A DNA stretch of 64,000 bases from Chromatiaceae bacterium (lineage in GTDB: Bacteria > Pseudomonadota > Gammaproteobacteria > Chromatiales > Chromatiaceae): positions 186,001 through 250,000 of the forward strand of contig JACKMP010000003.1 in assembly GCA_024235315.1 (NCBI GenBank), given 5' to 3'. Both the position numbers and the translations under genes were made by a program. Below the pieces are notes generated by a model. It did no database searches. It was not told the DNA's origin and worked only from the letters and a program-made list of their open reading frames with translations. Positions 32,666-41,672 of the stretch are shown piece by piece. Numbering within the stretch: position 1 is the first letter of the stretch; each line of letters starts with the position of its first letter.

Positions 32666-33774
32666 TGAGGCGGTCCGGCGCCATGGCTCTGCTGTTGGCA
32701 ATTGCCTGCGGCGCGCTTTGGTTGGCCGTCCGTCAACAGGCTGTTGCGCCACAAGCTGCATCTATTTTATCCAATGAGTTGCCGTCGACGCAGGTCACCC
32801 TGGGCGAAGCGACAACCCTGACTGTTGCTGTCCCTATGGTGCGCCCAGGTGAGGTGGTCGCTGCCCGGCGCTTCACCCTTGCGCCGCGGTCTTCCGGGCG
32901 TTTGGCGGCGCTTGATGCTCGCCCCGGCGACCGACTGGCGGCCGGCGCACTTGTCGCCACCCTTGTGGCGCCCGAGCTGACGCAGTCACGCGCGCAGCTC
33001 GCGGCGGAGCTGGAAGCCACGCGGGCGGAACTCACGGACGCCGAGGGCGATCTCGTGCGTGTGCGTTCTCTCGCAAAGACCCGCACAGTTTCTGATGACG
33101 ATTTGCGCGATGCCATCGTGCGTCGCGATCGGGCCAAGGCTGTTCTTGCAGCGGCAAAAGCGGCACTCGCTGCTCGAGACGCAGAGCTTTCCGAGCTGCG
33201 CGTGACGGCACCCGAAGCCTTGATCGTCGTGAAGCGTCTACGCGACCCTGGCGATCTTGCCGGACCAGCACTGCCGATTCTGGAAGTCGAGTCCGCCGCC
33301 GATCTACGGTTTGAGGCATGGCTTCCACAGGCAGCCTCGACGAGCTTGCATGCCGGGATGCCGGCGACGCTGGTGCTCGATGGGCATGAACTGCTGATGG
33401 ATGTTCGGGTGAGCCGTGTCCTCGACTCCGCCGATCCGCTCACGCGGACTCGCAAGCTGGAGGTCGACTTGCCGGCGGGTGCCGGTCTGATGGCCGGCAC
33501 CTACGGCGAGATCCGTATCCTTCAAGGCGAGGTGTCGACGACCGTAGTTCCCGCACGGGCGCTGATCGAGCGCGCCGGCGTGGTCGGCCTGTTTGTGCTC
33601 GATGAAGGCGAACTGGCGCAGAACGCGAGGGTGCACTATCGCAGTGTTCGGACCGGACGCCGCCTGGGCCGGCATGTCGAGGTACTGGCCGGTGTCCGGC
33701 CGGGTGAAGCGGTGGTACTGGACGCGGGGCCCGGCCTCGTGGATGGCGCCCGGGTGAAGACGACCGTGCCATGA
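32662..33774 (+). CDS. RND efflux periplasmic adaptor (MFP family)
   Basis: A protein of 370 residues with an N-terminal membrane anchor (ALLLAIACGALWLAVRQ). It has lipoyl half-motif RSSGRLAALDARPGDRLAAG, a helical hairpin (about 105-185), and beta-barrel and membrane-proximal domains. It overlaps tetR by 4 bp and the RND pump gene by 4 bp. It bridges the inner-membrane pump to an outer-membrane channel, not encoded nearby. Confidence 0.9.
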   Translation: MMRRSGAMALLLAIACGALWLAVRQQAVAPQAASILSNELPSTQVTLGEATTLTVAVPMVRPGEVVAARRFTLAPRSSGRLAALDARPGDRLAAGALVATLVAPELTQSRAQLAAELEATRAELTDAEGDLVRVRSLAKTRTVSDDDLRDAIVRRDRAKAVLAAAKAALAARDAELSELRVTAPEALIVVKRLRDPGDLAGPALPILEVESAADLRFEAWLPQAASTSLHAGMPATLVLDGHELLMDVRVSRVLDSADPLTRTRKLEVDLPAGAGLMAGTYGEIRILQGEVSTTVVPARALIERAGVVGLFVLDEGELAQNARVHYRSVRTGRRLGRHVEVLAGVRPGEAVVLDAGPGLVDGARVKTTVP

Positions 33775-36700
33775 CCGTCACACGGCTGAATCTTCCCGGC
33801 CGGCTCTCTCGGGCTTTCGTAGCTTCGCGCCTCACCCTGCCGCTGATTCTCGCCATGTTGACCGTTGGTCTGGTCGGGCTGATCTTTACGCCGAGAGACG
33901 AGAACCCACAGATCATCGTGCCCGCGGTAGAAGTCACAGTGCCTTTGCCAGGAGCGCCCCCTGAAGAGGTCGAACACCTTCTCCTCTCACCACTGGAGGC
34001 GACACTTGGCGCCATTGCCGGGGTCAAACACAGTTACGGCACGGCGTTACTTGGTGCCGCGCGCGTCCTGATTGAGTTTGAAGTCGGTGAAGACGAGCAA
34101 GCCGCCCTGGTATCCGTCACCGAGCGTTTGAACCGGTTCGAGTTGCCCGTCGGCAGTGGCGAGGCACGCATTCGGGCGGCGGATGTCGACGACGTGCCCG
34201 TGTTCACCCTTGCCCTTGTCTCAGCCGCGCTGGACGATTTCGAACTCCGGCGCGTCGCGGAGCGGGTACTTGAACGCCTGCGTGGTGTCGCCGGTGCGAG
34301 CCTTGGCACGATCGCCGGCGGCAGAGAAAGGGCAATCCGACTCGAGACCACACCTGAGCGCCTCCAATCCTTCGGCCTCACGCTCGACCAGCTGGCGGCG
34401 ACGGTCGACGCGGCCAATGTCTCCGGTTCGCTGAACAGCAGGGTCTATGCCGGAGAGAACCACAGCCTGCGCCTGCAGGAGCGTCTGCACGGCGCCGAGC
34501 AGATTGCCGCCATTCCAGTGCTTGCACAATCGGGGCAGGTGCTGCGGGTACAGGATGTGGCGGACGTCACGGACGGACCGGACCCCGACCTTGAGCACTA
34601 CACGCGATTTGGTTTTGGACCTGGAGATCCGCGCTTCGCCGATTGGGACGGCCACGAACTGGCCGTTGTCACCATTGCCATCGCGAAACGCGAAGGGATG
34701 AATGCCGTTGATCTGACGGCCCAGCTGCGCGAGCGGGTTGCAGCAATGTCCGAGGGGTACCTGCCTCCCTCCGTGACGGCCATTGTCACCCGGGATGATG
34801 GCGCGAAGGCGGACCGGACTGTCACGCGCTTGGTGGAACACCTGGGGATTGCGGTCGCGGCGGTGAGCCTGACCATCCTGATCTTCCTCGGCCCACGCGC
34901 CATGCTGATTGTGTTTTCCGCCATTCCTCTCGTGTTCGCGATCGTGATGGGTGCCGACCTACTGGCCGGTCCAACCCTGAATCGGATCACGCTCTATGCA
35001 CTCATACTGGCACTGGGTATGCTGGTGGACGATGCCATCGTGGTCGTCGAGAATACTCACCGGCACTTCCTCGATCTACCCGTGGGTGCGGGCGGCGACG
35101 CGAAGGCAAACGCCGCGGTGGCGGCTACTCACGAGGTCGGTAACCCCACAACCCTGGCCACGCTCACTATCGTGGTGGTCTTCCTCTCCCTGACGTTGGT
35201 CACCGGCATGCTCGGGGACTATTTCTATCCCATCACCTTCAACGTTCCAGTTGCGATGATCGCCTCTCTGCTCGTGGCGTATACAGTGACACCATGGATA
35301 GCTAGGCGTTGGCTCCGCACTGGCACGCCGCACTCAGGCAGCAGCGCGTGGATGAAGCGTGCCTACCGTGCACTCATCACGACCTTGCTTCGCAACCGAT
35401 GGCTGCGTCGCGGCTTTTACCTGTCGGTTCTTGTAATGCTGGCGATCGCCTTTCTGCAGCCTGCCTGGCAGTTCGTCCGGCCGGGTGGCGTCGCGGGAGA
35501 AGTTTCGTTTCTAGGAGTGCCGCTCGCATTCCTGCCGAAAGACGACAAGGACACCTTCTTGGTGCACATTCACTTGCCGGAGACCACGCCGTTAGAAGTT
35601 ACCGACCAGGCCGCCCGCAAGGTTGAAGCACTGTTGCGAGAGCAGCCACATGTCCTGAACTACACGACGCACGTCGGCATCCCGGCCGTCATCGACTTCA
35701 ACGGCATGCTCAAAGGGAGCAGTGGAAACATCGGGCCGCAGTATGCGGAAATCCGCGTCAACCTCGTCGACAAGTTCACTCGAGATCCATCGTCCATCGA
35801 CCTGGTTCTGGCGCTGCGGCCCGCTATCGAGAACATCGCCAAGCGCTATCCCGACGGCATCATCCAGCTGGTCGAGGATCCACCCGGACCTCCCGTGCGC
35901 GCCACTGTGCTTGCCGAACTGTACGGGGCCGAGTTGGACGAGCTCGATCGCTTGGCCCGTCGTGTATCCGATGAATTCCGGCGTACCTACGACATGGCTG
36001 AGGTCTGGGCGAGTGTGCCTTTCGATGTCTCTCAGTACCGCTTTGCTGTCCATCGCGAGAAGGCCGCGTCGGCGGGCGTCGATCCTACTCGCGTGTACGA
36101 GGCGTTAAAGCGCCTTTTGGACGGCGAGACATTGACCTTGGCCTACCCACGCGGGGAACGCGCCCCGGTGCCTGTACGCCTGTATATCCCCCGCGCGCAA
36201 CGTGTCGACCCGGATAGCTTGAGCCGCGCTTTTGTCGAGAACGCAGAGGGTAGACGCATCCCACTTTCTGAGTTGGTCCAGGTCGCAGAGACTGTCGCCT
36301 ACACGCCGGTTAACCACAAGAACGGCGAGCGGGTACAGTACGTGGGTGGCGAATTGGCAACGAGTGCTCCAGTCTATGCAGTCATCGATCTGGACCGGCG
36401 CTTGGATGGCCTGACGCTTGGCTCGCATGGAGCGCTTACGACTGCGAACCTGGGGTTCCAGCCGGTTCGAACGGACCCTTTGCAAGGCTATCAACTCCTG
36501 TGGGAGGGAGAGCTCAGACTAACCTTGGATGCCTTCCGGGATATGGGGCTCGCCCTGGGGCTCGCGATCCTGGTCATTTTTCTGCTGTTGGTCGGATACT
36601 ACCAATCGTTTCGGTTACCCGTGCTGGCGCTCGTCTCGGTTCCCCTCGGATTCGTAGGCGTCTTCCCCGGTCATTGGTTACTCGATACCACATTCTCCGC

Positions 36701-37073
36701 TGCGTCGATGGTGGGCGTCATTGCATTGGCCGGCGTCGTGGTGCGCAATGCCCTGTTGATCATCGATTTCGCCCGCGACTACCAGCGCCAGGGATATGCC
36801 CCCGAAGAGGCCGCACGGGAAGCCGGTGCGGTACGGCTGCAACCCATTGTGCTTACCACCCTCGCCATCGCTCTGGGAACCTGGATCATGGTCCCGGACC
36901 CGGTGTTCGGTGGTTTGGCGATCACGCTGATCTTTGGGGCACTCAGCTCAGCAACGTTGTCGCTGATTCTTGTCCCTTTGCTTTACCGCTCGATCTATCG
37001 AGCCGGTGAGATGGTACCGCGGCAGGACAGCGGTGAGACAAGCGAAGCACCCATCAGCCGCTCCAAAACCTGA
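33771..37073 (+). CDS. RND-family efflux transporter (AcrB/HAE1-like)
   Basis: A protein of 1,100 residues, slightly longer than AcrB. Twelve predicted helices in the usual 1+6+5 arrangement, two periplasmic loops. The proton-relay pair sits in ALGMLVDDAIVVVEN near residue 415. TPRDENPQI near the N-terminus is typical of RND pumps distinct from AcrB, in which the N-terminal sequence reads like metal/heavy-substrate or uncharacterised HAE subfamilies. Substrate is not determined by sequence. The extra length lies in the C-terminal tail after residue 1,060. Confidence 0.92.
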   Translation: MTVTRLNLPGRLSRAFVASRLTLPLILAMLTVGLVGLIFTPRDENPQIIVPAVEVTVPLPGAPPEEVEHLLLSPLEATLGAIAGVKHSYGTALLGAARVLIEFEVGEDEQAALVSVTERLNRFELPVGSGEARIRAADVDDVPVFTLALVSAALDDFELRRVAERVLERLRGVAGASLGTIAGGRERAIRLETTPERLQSFGLTLDQLAATVDAANVSGSLNSRVYAGENHSLRLQERLHGAEQIAAIPVLAQSGQVLRVQDVADVTDGPDPDLEHYTRFGFGPGDPRFADWDGHELAVVTIAIAKREGMNAVDLTAQLRERVAAMSEGYLPPSVTAIVTRDDGAKADRTVTRLVEHLGIAVAAVSLTILIFLGPRAMLIVFSAIPLVFAIVMGADLLAGPTLNRITLYALILALGMLVDDAIVVVENTHRHFLDLPVGAGGDAKANAAVAATHEVGNPTTLATLTIVVVFLSLTLVTGMLGDYFYPITFNVPVAMIASLLVAYTVTPWIARRWLRTGTPHSGSSAWMKRAYRALITTLLRNRWLRRGFYLSVLVMLAIAFLQPAWQFVRPGGVAGEVSFLGVPLAFLPKDDKDTFLVHIHLPETTPLEVTDQAARKVEALLREQPHVLNYTTHVGIPAVIDFNGMLKGSSGNIGPQYAEIRVNLVDKFTRDPSSIDLVLALRPAIENIAKRYPDGIIQLVEDPPGPPVRATVLAELYGAELDELDRLARRVSDEFRRTYDMAEVWASVPFDVSQYRFAVHREKAASAGVDPTRVYEALKRLLDGETLTLAYPRGERAPVPVRLYIPRAQRVDPDSLSRAFVENAEGRRIPLSELVQVAETVAYTPVNHKNGERVQYVGGELATSAPVYAVIDLDRRLDGLTLGSHGALTTANLGFQPVRTDPLQGYQLLWEGELRLTLDAFRDMGLALGLAILVIFLLLVGYYQSFRLPVLALVSVPLGFVGVFPGHWLLDTTFSAASMVGVIALAGVVVRNALLIIDFARDYQRQGYAPEEAAREAGAVRLQPIVLTTLAIALGTWIMVPDPVFGGLAITLIFGALSSATLSLILVPLLYRSIYRAGEMVPRQDSGETSEAPISRSKT

Positions 37074-37436
37074 ACCGCACCTTGAGGAGCGCTTCCTGAT
37101 CCAGGTCTCCAGATAGGCAATCATGTGCTGTTCTTGGAAGGAAGAAATATGGATTCCGCCATCCGGGGGGGCGACAAAGGTTGAATGTGCGCTGGCGCAC
37201 GTCGGTTTCGGTCGCGCTGCGGCCGGACAGGAAATCAAAAAACTGTCGTTCGATCGGATTTCCCGACGAGTGACCGGTGATCAAACCATTGCGGTCGTTG
37301 CTTGGCATGGTCCCCAACAACCGCTCTGGCCGAACAGCAGACGGCCGCGTTGCCGAGGGGAGCGCCTACTCTGGCAGCACTCAGCTGAGAACCGCGGCCT
37401 TGGGGAAGCAATGATCGGCGCGTTCCATCGGAGACC
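37074..37436. other. Intergenic region between RND pump and NYN gene, no gene supported
   Basis: About 360 bp between the converging RND and NYN-domain genes. Short frames exist on both strands, but none has a ribosome site plus recognisable sequence. I see no strong terminator hairpin or repeat. Confidence 0.5.
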
Positions 37437-38255
37437 CTACTTTGCCCGCACGTAGAGCACTTTGGTCTCCGACCCAGGCGCCGTCCTCTCCTCGACTTGA
37501 AAAATGTCGCGTTTGCCTTTGACCAGATCACTCAGTTTCTTGAATCCGTAGAGCCGCGAATCGAAGTCCGGTTGGATCTTCGTCAGGTAGCTGCCGAAGG
37601 TCCCAAGATTCGCCCAGCCGCTGTCATCGCTAGCCTTATCCAAGGCCTCGAGCACAAATTCCGTTGGAAAAGCCTGCTGTTCCGTGCGCTCACCATTTCT
37701 TGGTTGGGCTATGGCTTTCGGCAAACCTTTCGCATCGGTATTGGAGACCGCTGGCGCGGAATCTACTGCTGACTCTTTCTTGACCGGCCGCAACACTTCC
37801 GTAAACACGAACTTGTGGCAGGCGTTGCGAAACGCCTCGGGGGTCTTCTTCTCCCCGAATCCAAGCACGTTCAGGCCTTCCTCGCGTATGCGCAAGGCGA
37901 GACCCGTGAAATCACTGTCGCTGGAGACGAGACAGAAACCATCGAATCTTCTGGTGTACAACAGATCCATCGCGTCGATGATCAACGTGCTGTCGGTGGC
38001 GTTCTTTCCCGTTGTGTAGGCGAACTGTTGAACCGGCTTGATGGCGTACCGGTTCAGCACCTTTTTCCACTGCGCGCTGTTCGGTGAGGTGAAATCGCCG
38101 TAGATCCTCTTCACGGTCGCCTCTCCGAACCGGGCGATCTCGCCGAGAAGCCCCTCAATGACGGCCGCCTGCGCGTTGTCCGCGTCGATGAGAACGGCAA
38201 GACGCAACGTCGGCTCTTCGGCTTCGATTTTGGCAACCAGTCGGGGATTCACCAT
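37437..38255 (-). CDS. NYN-domain (LabA/DUF88) protein with C-terminal OST-HTH/LOTUS domain
   Basis: A protein of 272 residues. The N-terminal PIN-like NYN domain has LRLAVLIDADNAQAA and LVSSDSDFTGLALRIREEGL, with the conserved aspartates of the metal-dependent RNase fold. The C-terminal part (about 195-270, LEALDKASDDSGWANLGTFG, DSRLYGFKKLSDLVKG) is an OST-HTH/LOTUS domain, which binds RNA. Such proteins are likely RNases or RNA-binding regulators. It lies between the efflux cargo and the transfer operon on the opposite strand. Confidence 0.85.
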   Translation of the reverse strand: MVNPRLVAKIEAEEPTLRLAVLIDADNAQAAVIEGLLGEIARFGEATVKRIYGDFTSPNSAQWKKVLNRYAIKPVQQFAYTTGKNATDSTLIIDAMDLLYTRRFDGFCLVSSDSDFTGLALRIREEGLNVLGFGEKKTPEAFRNACHKFVFTEVLRPVKKESAVDSAPAVSNTDAKGLPKAIAQPRNGERTEQQAFPTEFVLEALDKASDDSGWANLGTFGSYLTKIQPDFDSRLYGFKKLSDLVKGKRDIFQVEERTAPGSETKVLYVRAK

Positions 38256-38536
38256 GGACAGGGTTCTCGATTTTTGGTGGGTATCAGTTCGGCGCCAATC
38301 ACTGGGGCCGCCGACCAGCAGTCAACGGCATCGAACGGCGCATCGCACTTGGATTATGCCGTCAAGGCCAACCACCGCAAACCGCCGGTAACGCGGCACA
38401 CCACAAGCAAGCCCCGAGATCAACTCACAACCCCGCCCAACATCGGGCGGAATTGATCGTTCTCCTCCCCTGCCTCACCGAACACACTGCATCCAGACGC
38501 AGACACGGCCCCGTGCCGGAAACGAAAGGATGCTTC

Positions 38537-39478
38537 ATGGCCTTGATTTTCCCATGCCCCAACTCCGGCTCACTCTGTGCCGGCTGGACGGCGGTCGGAC
38601 TCGTGCTCTCCACCCTCGGCGCCCTACCGGCAGGTGCAGACAGTTCCATGAATGATCAGACCAACGCCGATTCTTCACCTATCCATACCGTCTACTTTGG
38701 TTTCGGTGACGACAGCGTGTCGCCCTCCGAACGGCAGCGACTCGACCAGGCAGTCGACTTGCTCAGCACCGACAACGTTCCCCTGGTGGTGCGCGGCTTT
38801 ACCGACAGCATCGGTTTCCAGGCTTACAACGATGAACTCGCCCGGCGCCGGTCGGAGGCGGTGCGCAAGGCGTTAGTGGCCCAGGGCATCGCTGCCGCAC
38901 GCATCGAGACGGCTTGGACCGGGCGCAGCGGCTACGTGGGCGACAACCGCAAAGAGGCGACCCGGCGCCTCAACCGGCGGGTCGAGATCCGCCCGGCGCC
39001 CCGCCAGTTGCAGGTCGTGGGACCGGATCTACCGCACCCGGCAGATGAACACCTTACCCTGTCTGCGAAAGACCGCCTGCGCGTCGGCCGCTACTCCCAA
39101 CTCGCCGCGGTACCAACGCCCGGCCAGGCGAACCCGCTGCAGACGATCATCTCGCTGATCTTCCCCGGCCAGATCCGCACGGTCGGTGCCGCACTCAACC
39201 ACGTGCTCGCCCGCAGTGGCTGGGCTCTGGCGTCGACACAGGCCAGCGACCCGACGATTCCGCACCTCATGAGCCTGCCGCTGCCTGAGTCGCAGCGCTC
39301 GCTCGGGCCGATCGCCCTGTTCGACGCGCTCGCTGTGCTTTGCGGCGAGGCCTACGTGGTCGTGGTCGACCCGGTGAACCGGCTGGTGTCGTGCGAGCTG
39401 CACGCACCCTACTCGCGCCTTGCCCGGGTCGAAGATGGAGTACCCGTGGCCTATGACAACCCGAAGGCAGATCACTGA
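38537..39478 (+). CDS. pilL: OmpA-domain/PilL fusion, first gene of the transfer operon
   Basis: A protein of 313 residues; ATG 38537 follows AAAGGA. A signal peptide covers residues 1-37. Residues about 48-155 are an OmpA-like peptidoglycan-binding domain (VRGFTDSIGFQAYNDELARR, then NRRVEIRP). Residues about 185-300 match the N-terminal PilL domain of ICE conjugation clusters (TIGR03748-like: YSQLAAVPTPGQANPLQTII, LLPLPESQRSLGPIALFDAL-like). PilL is usually a lipoprotein without an OmpA part, so the fusion may anchor the system to the cell wall. Confidence 0.8.
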   Translation: MALIFPCPNSGSLCAGWTAVGLVLSTLGALPAGADSSMNDQTNADSSPIHTVYFGFGDDSVSPSERQRLDQAVDLLSTDNVPLVVRGFTDSIGFQAYNDELARRRSEAVRKALVAQGIAAARIETAWTGRSGYVGDNRKEATRRLNRRVEIRPAPRQLQVVGPDLPHPADEHLTLSAKDRLRVGRYSQLAAVPTPGQANPLQTIISLIFPGQIRTVGAALNHVLARSGWALASTQASDPTIPHLMSLPLPESQRSLGPIALFDALAVLCGEAYVVVVDPVNRLVSCELHAPYSRLARVEDGVPVAYDNPKADH

Positions 39479-39479
39479 G

Positions 39480-39869
39480 ATGGTCAGCCACACGATGGAT
39501 AGCCAAGTGACCACGAACCAAGGACGGAACGGTCTTGTTGTCGGTCTTCGCGCGTTGGCCGCCTTGACGCTGGCATCGGCCCTGCTCGCCGGCTGCAGTA
39601 CGCCCGTGGAACGCCAAACAACGGCGACCAGATTACCCGGTGCCGGCGATGCCCAGGCTATGGCCGACCAGACTCTCCGGTCCGCAACAGACGCACCAGA
39701 AGCAGACTCAATCATCAGCGGCGACTACTACCGCGCCGACACATTCCGTTGCATCTCCCGGCCAGCCGACTGCCGCATCCGCGACCTGCGAACACCGTGG
39801 GAAGAGCGCCGTTACCTGATGCCGGACGGCACCCTCAGTGCTCCGCCGGGTTCCGAGACACGTCGATGA
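39480..39869 (+). CDS. Small outer-membrane lipoprotein of the transfer operon
   Basis: About 129 residues starting at ATG 39480 (or ATG 39495), 1 bp after pilL. A signal with lipobox ALLAGC (cysteine at about residue 40) predicts lipoprotein processing. The mature part (DYYRADTFRCISRPADCRIR, TPWEERRYLMPDGTLSAPPG) has three Cys in total. I do not recognise the family; it occupies the slot between PilL and PFL_4693 of related clusters. It overlaps the next gene by 4 bp. Confidence 0.7.
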   Translation: MVSHTMDSQVTTNQGRNGLVVGLRALAALTLASALLAGCSTPVERQTTATRLPGAGDAQAMADQTLRSATDAPEADSIISGDYYRADTFRCISRPADCRIRDLRTPWEERRYLMPDGTLSAPPGSETRR

Positions 39870-40642
39870 TGCGGCTACCAATCATCATCGCCTTTGGTCT
39901 CGCCGCGGCAACTACGCCAGTGGCTGCCGCGGATACCCGGGTCCGCCTGACCGACAAACGCCCGCTCGAACAGGTCGAGTCCGCGCACACCCGCGACCAA
40001 CTGACCAAGGCCTGGGGGCTCACGGCACAGGAGGTCGAGCGCTACGAGATACTGATGCGTGGTCCGCGCGGGGCCTTCTCTGTGACGAACATCTCGCCCA
40101 TCGAGGTACTTGGCATCCACGCCGAGACGCCGGCAGAGCGCCAGCACTACGCCGACCGCTTCGTTAGATTGCTGTACGAGGACACCGAGCGCGTGCTCGC
40201 CTTCGAGCGCGCAACCCAGGCGGCGTGGCGGCGTCTTGGCAAGCCGATGTTCGAGGCAGCTCGCCTGCCTGGCGCATCGGCGCCGCTTTCCTCGAACAGG
40301 GACCAACTCTGGGGCAAGCGACTCGCCCTGTTCGTCGCCACGCAGGACTGCCCGCGCTGCGCCAAGAGCGCCCGGGAACTCGTCGACCTCGTCGCCGATG
40401 GCGGTCCGCTCAGCGGTCTCGATATCTACGCGGTCGATACCCAGGATCCCGACGCGATTCGCACCTTTGCACGGGACGTGGGCGTACTCCCCGGCGCCGT
40501 GTCCGATCGTCGCGTCACGCTCAACCAAGGCAAGGCGCTGTTCCAGCAGTACGACGGTGATGACCGCGGACTGCCGCAGGTGTTCGTGCGTGATGGCACA
40601 CAGCTGCGCCCGCTGGATACTGTCGCGGGGACCTTGCGATGA
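39866..40642 (+). CDS. PFL_4693-family ICE protein with thioredoxin-like CPRC motif (TIGR03759)
   Basis: A protein of 258 residues with a signal peptide (about 1-21). The N-terminal RLTDKRPLEQVESAHTRDQL, WGLTAQEVERYEILMRGPRG and SPIEVLGIHAETPAERQHYA match the PFL_4693 family. The C-terminal half is a thioredoxin-like domain with C162-P-R-C165 (FVATQDCPRCAKSARELVDL). A periplasmic oxidoreductase or chaperone for transfer proteins is likely. Start and stop overlap both neighbours (ATGA). Confidence 0.85.
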   Translation: MMRLPIIIAFGLAAATTPVAAADTRVRLTDKRPLEQVESAHTRDQLTKAWGLTAQEVERYEILMRGPRGAFSVTNISPIEVLGIHAETPAERQHYADRFVRLLYEDTERVLAFERATQAAWRRLGKPMFEAARLPGASAPLSSNRDQLWGKRLALFVATQDCPRCAKSARELVDLVADGGPLSGLDIYAVDTQDPDAIRTFARDVGVLPGAVSDRRVTLNQGKALFQQYDGDDRGLPQVFVRDGTQLRPLDTVAGTLR

Positions 40643-41151
40643 AGCGACCGATCCTCGCGCTCACCTTGCTGACGTGTTTGCCGCTTCCGGCCGAAGCGCT
40701 GCGTGTGCCGGCCGCCTATCACCAGGTAGCGCTGGAGTACGACGTGCCGGCCGGCATCCTGTTTGCGATTGCACTCGCCGAAAGCGGGCGCCAACGGAAG
40801 GACGGTCAGACACTGCCCTACCCCTGGGCGATGAACGTCGATGGCGAAGCGTTCTACTTTGCCAACCGCACCGAGGCCGACGCTCACCTCGAGCAACTTC
40901 TCGCTGCCGGTGAGAAGCCGGACATCGGGCTGATGCAGGTGAACTGGCGCTACCACCAGCACAAGCTGGGTGATATCCGGCAGGCCTTCGACCCCTGGCT
41001 GAACCTGCGCGCCGGCGCGATTGTCCTGCACGACGCGTACCGGGCGACCGGCGACTGGTGGACGGCGGTCGGGCGCTATCACTCGGGCACGCCCGCGCGT
41101 GCCGAGGCCTACCGGGCCCGGGTACTGCGCTGGTACACGAGGCTCGACTGA
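40639..41151 (+). CDS. Lytic transglycosylase (SLT domain) of the transfer system
   Basis: A protein of 170 residues with a signal peptide (1-20). The SLT fold is clear: YDVPAGILFAIALAESGRQ with catalytic E48, GLMQVNWRYHQHKLG, and the C-terminal YHSGTPARAEAYRARVL. It cuts peptidoglycan so that the secretion channel can cross the periplasm. Translationally coupled on both sides. Confidence 0.93.
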   Translation: MKRPILALTLLTCLPLPAEALRVPAAYHQVALEYDVPAGILFAIALAESGRQRKDGQTLPYPWAMNVDGEAFYFANRTEADAHLEQLLAAGEKPDIGLMQVNWRYHQHKLGDIRQAFDPWLNLRAGAIVLHDAYRATGDWWTAVGRYHSGTPARAEAYRARVLRWYTRLD

Positions 41152-41672
41152 TGCGCAGGCTGACCGCACCCCTCCTTCTATGCACGGTGATGCCGGCCTT
41201 CGCGGCCACGCCGTTGACAGTCCTTTACGACAGTGGCGAGACATTGCCGTTGACACCCCTGCTCGAGGCCTCCGGGTTTGTCCTGGAGCCGGACGACGCT
41301 GAGCTGCCGCCGATCGCGCCGCCAATGGAGGCGGTCCTGCAGCAACAGGTCACGGTGCGTTCCCCGAGCCTGACCCCGGGTGTGCAACCGCGCATCGCCG
41401 TCGGCAAGTCCGGCGCCCACCTGCCCCGGCCGATCTTCCTGGTCGGCGCCGATGCGCGATCGTTGGGCTGGATCGCCCAGCATCGCATCCGCTTGTCCGC
41501 CCTCGGCGCCGTCGGCCTGGTGGTCGCGGCCGAGGGCTTGGACGACATCCTGCAGGTGCGGCGCGCGGCGGGCGACCTGCCGCTGGCCGCCGGCAGCGGC
41601 GAGATGCTGGCCGAGCAGTTCGGGCTGCGCCACTACCCGGTGCTGATCGGGCCGGAGTGGATCGAGCAATGA
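41151..41672 (+). CDS. PFL_4695-family ICE protein (TIGR03765)
   Basis: A protein of 173 residues with a signal peptide (about 1-19). The sequence LTVLYDSGETLPLTPLLEAS, LPRPIFLVGADARSLGWIA and the C-terminal EQFGLRHYPVLIGPEWIEQ is typical of the PFL_4695 family. Periplasmic component of unknown role; the C-terminal YPVLI resembles the TraW/TrbC-like pattern. It overlaps both neighbours by 1-4 bp. Confidence 0.85.
   Translation: MRRLTAPLLLCTVMPAFAATPLTVLYDSGETLPLTPLLEASGFVLEPDDAELPPIAPPMEAVLQQQVTVRSPSLTPGVQPRIAVGKSGAHLPRPIFLVGADARSLGWIAQHRIRLSALGAVGLVVAAEGLDDILQVRRAAGDLPLAAGSGEMLAEQFGLRHYPVLIGPEWIEQ

Noticed and set aside
37123..37455. 110-codon plus-strand frame after the RND gene
   Set aside because: No ribosome site and no protein-like pattern; it runs into the NYN gene on the other strand.
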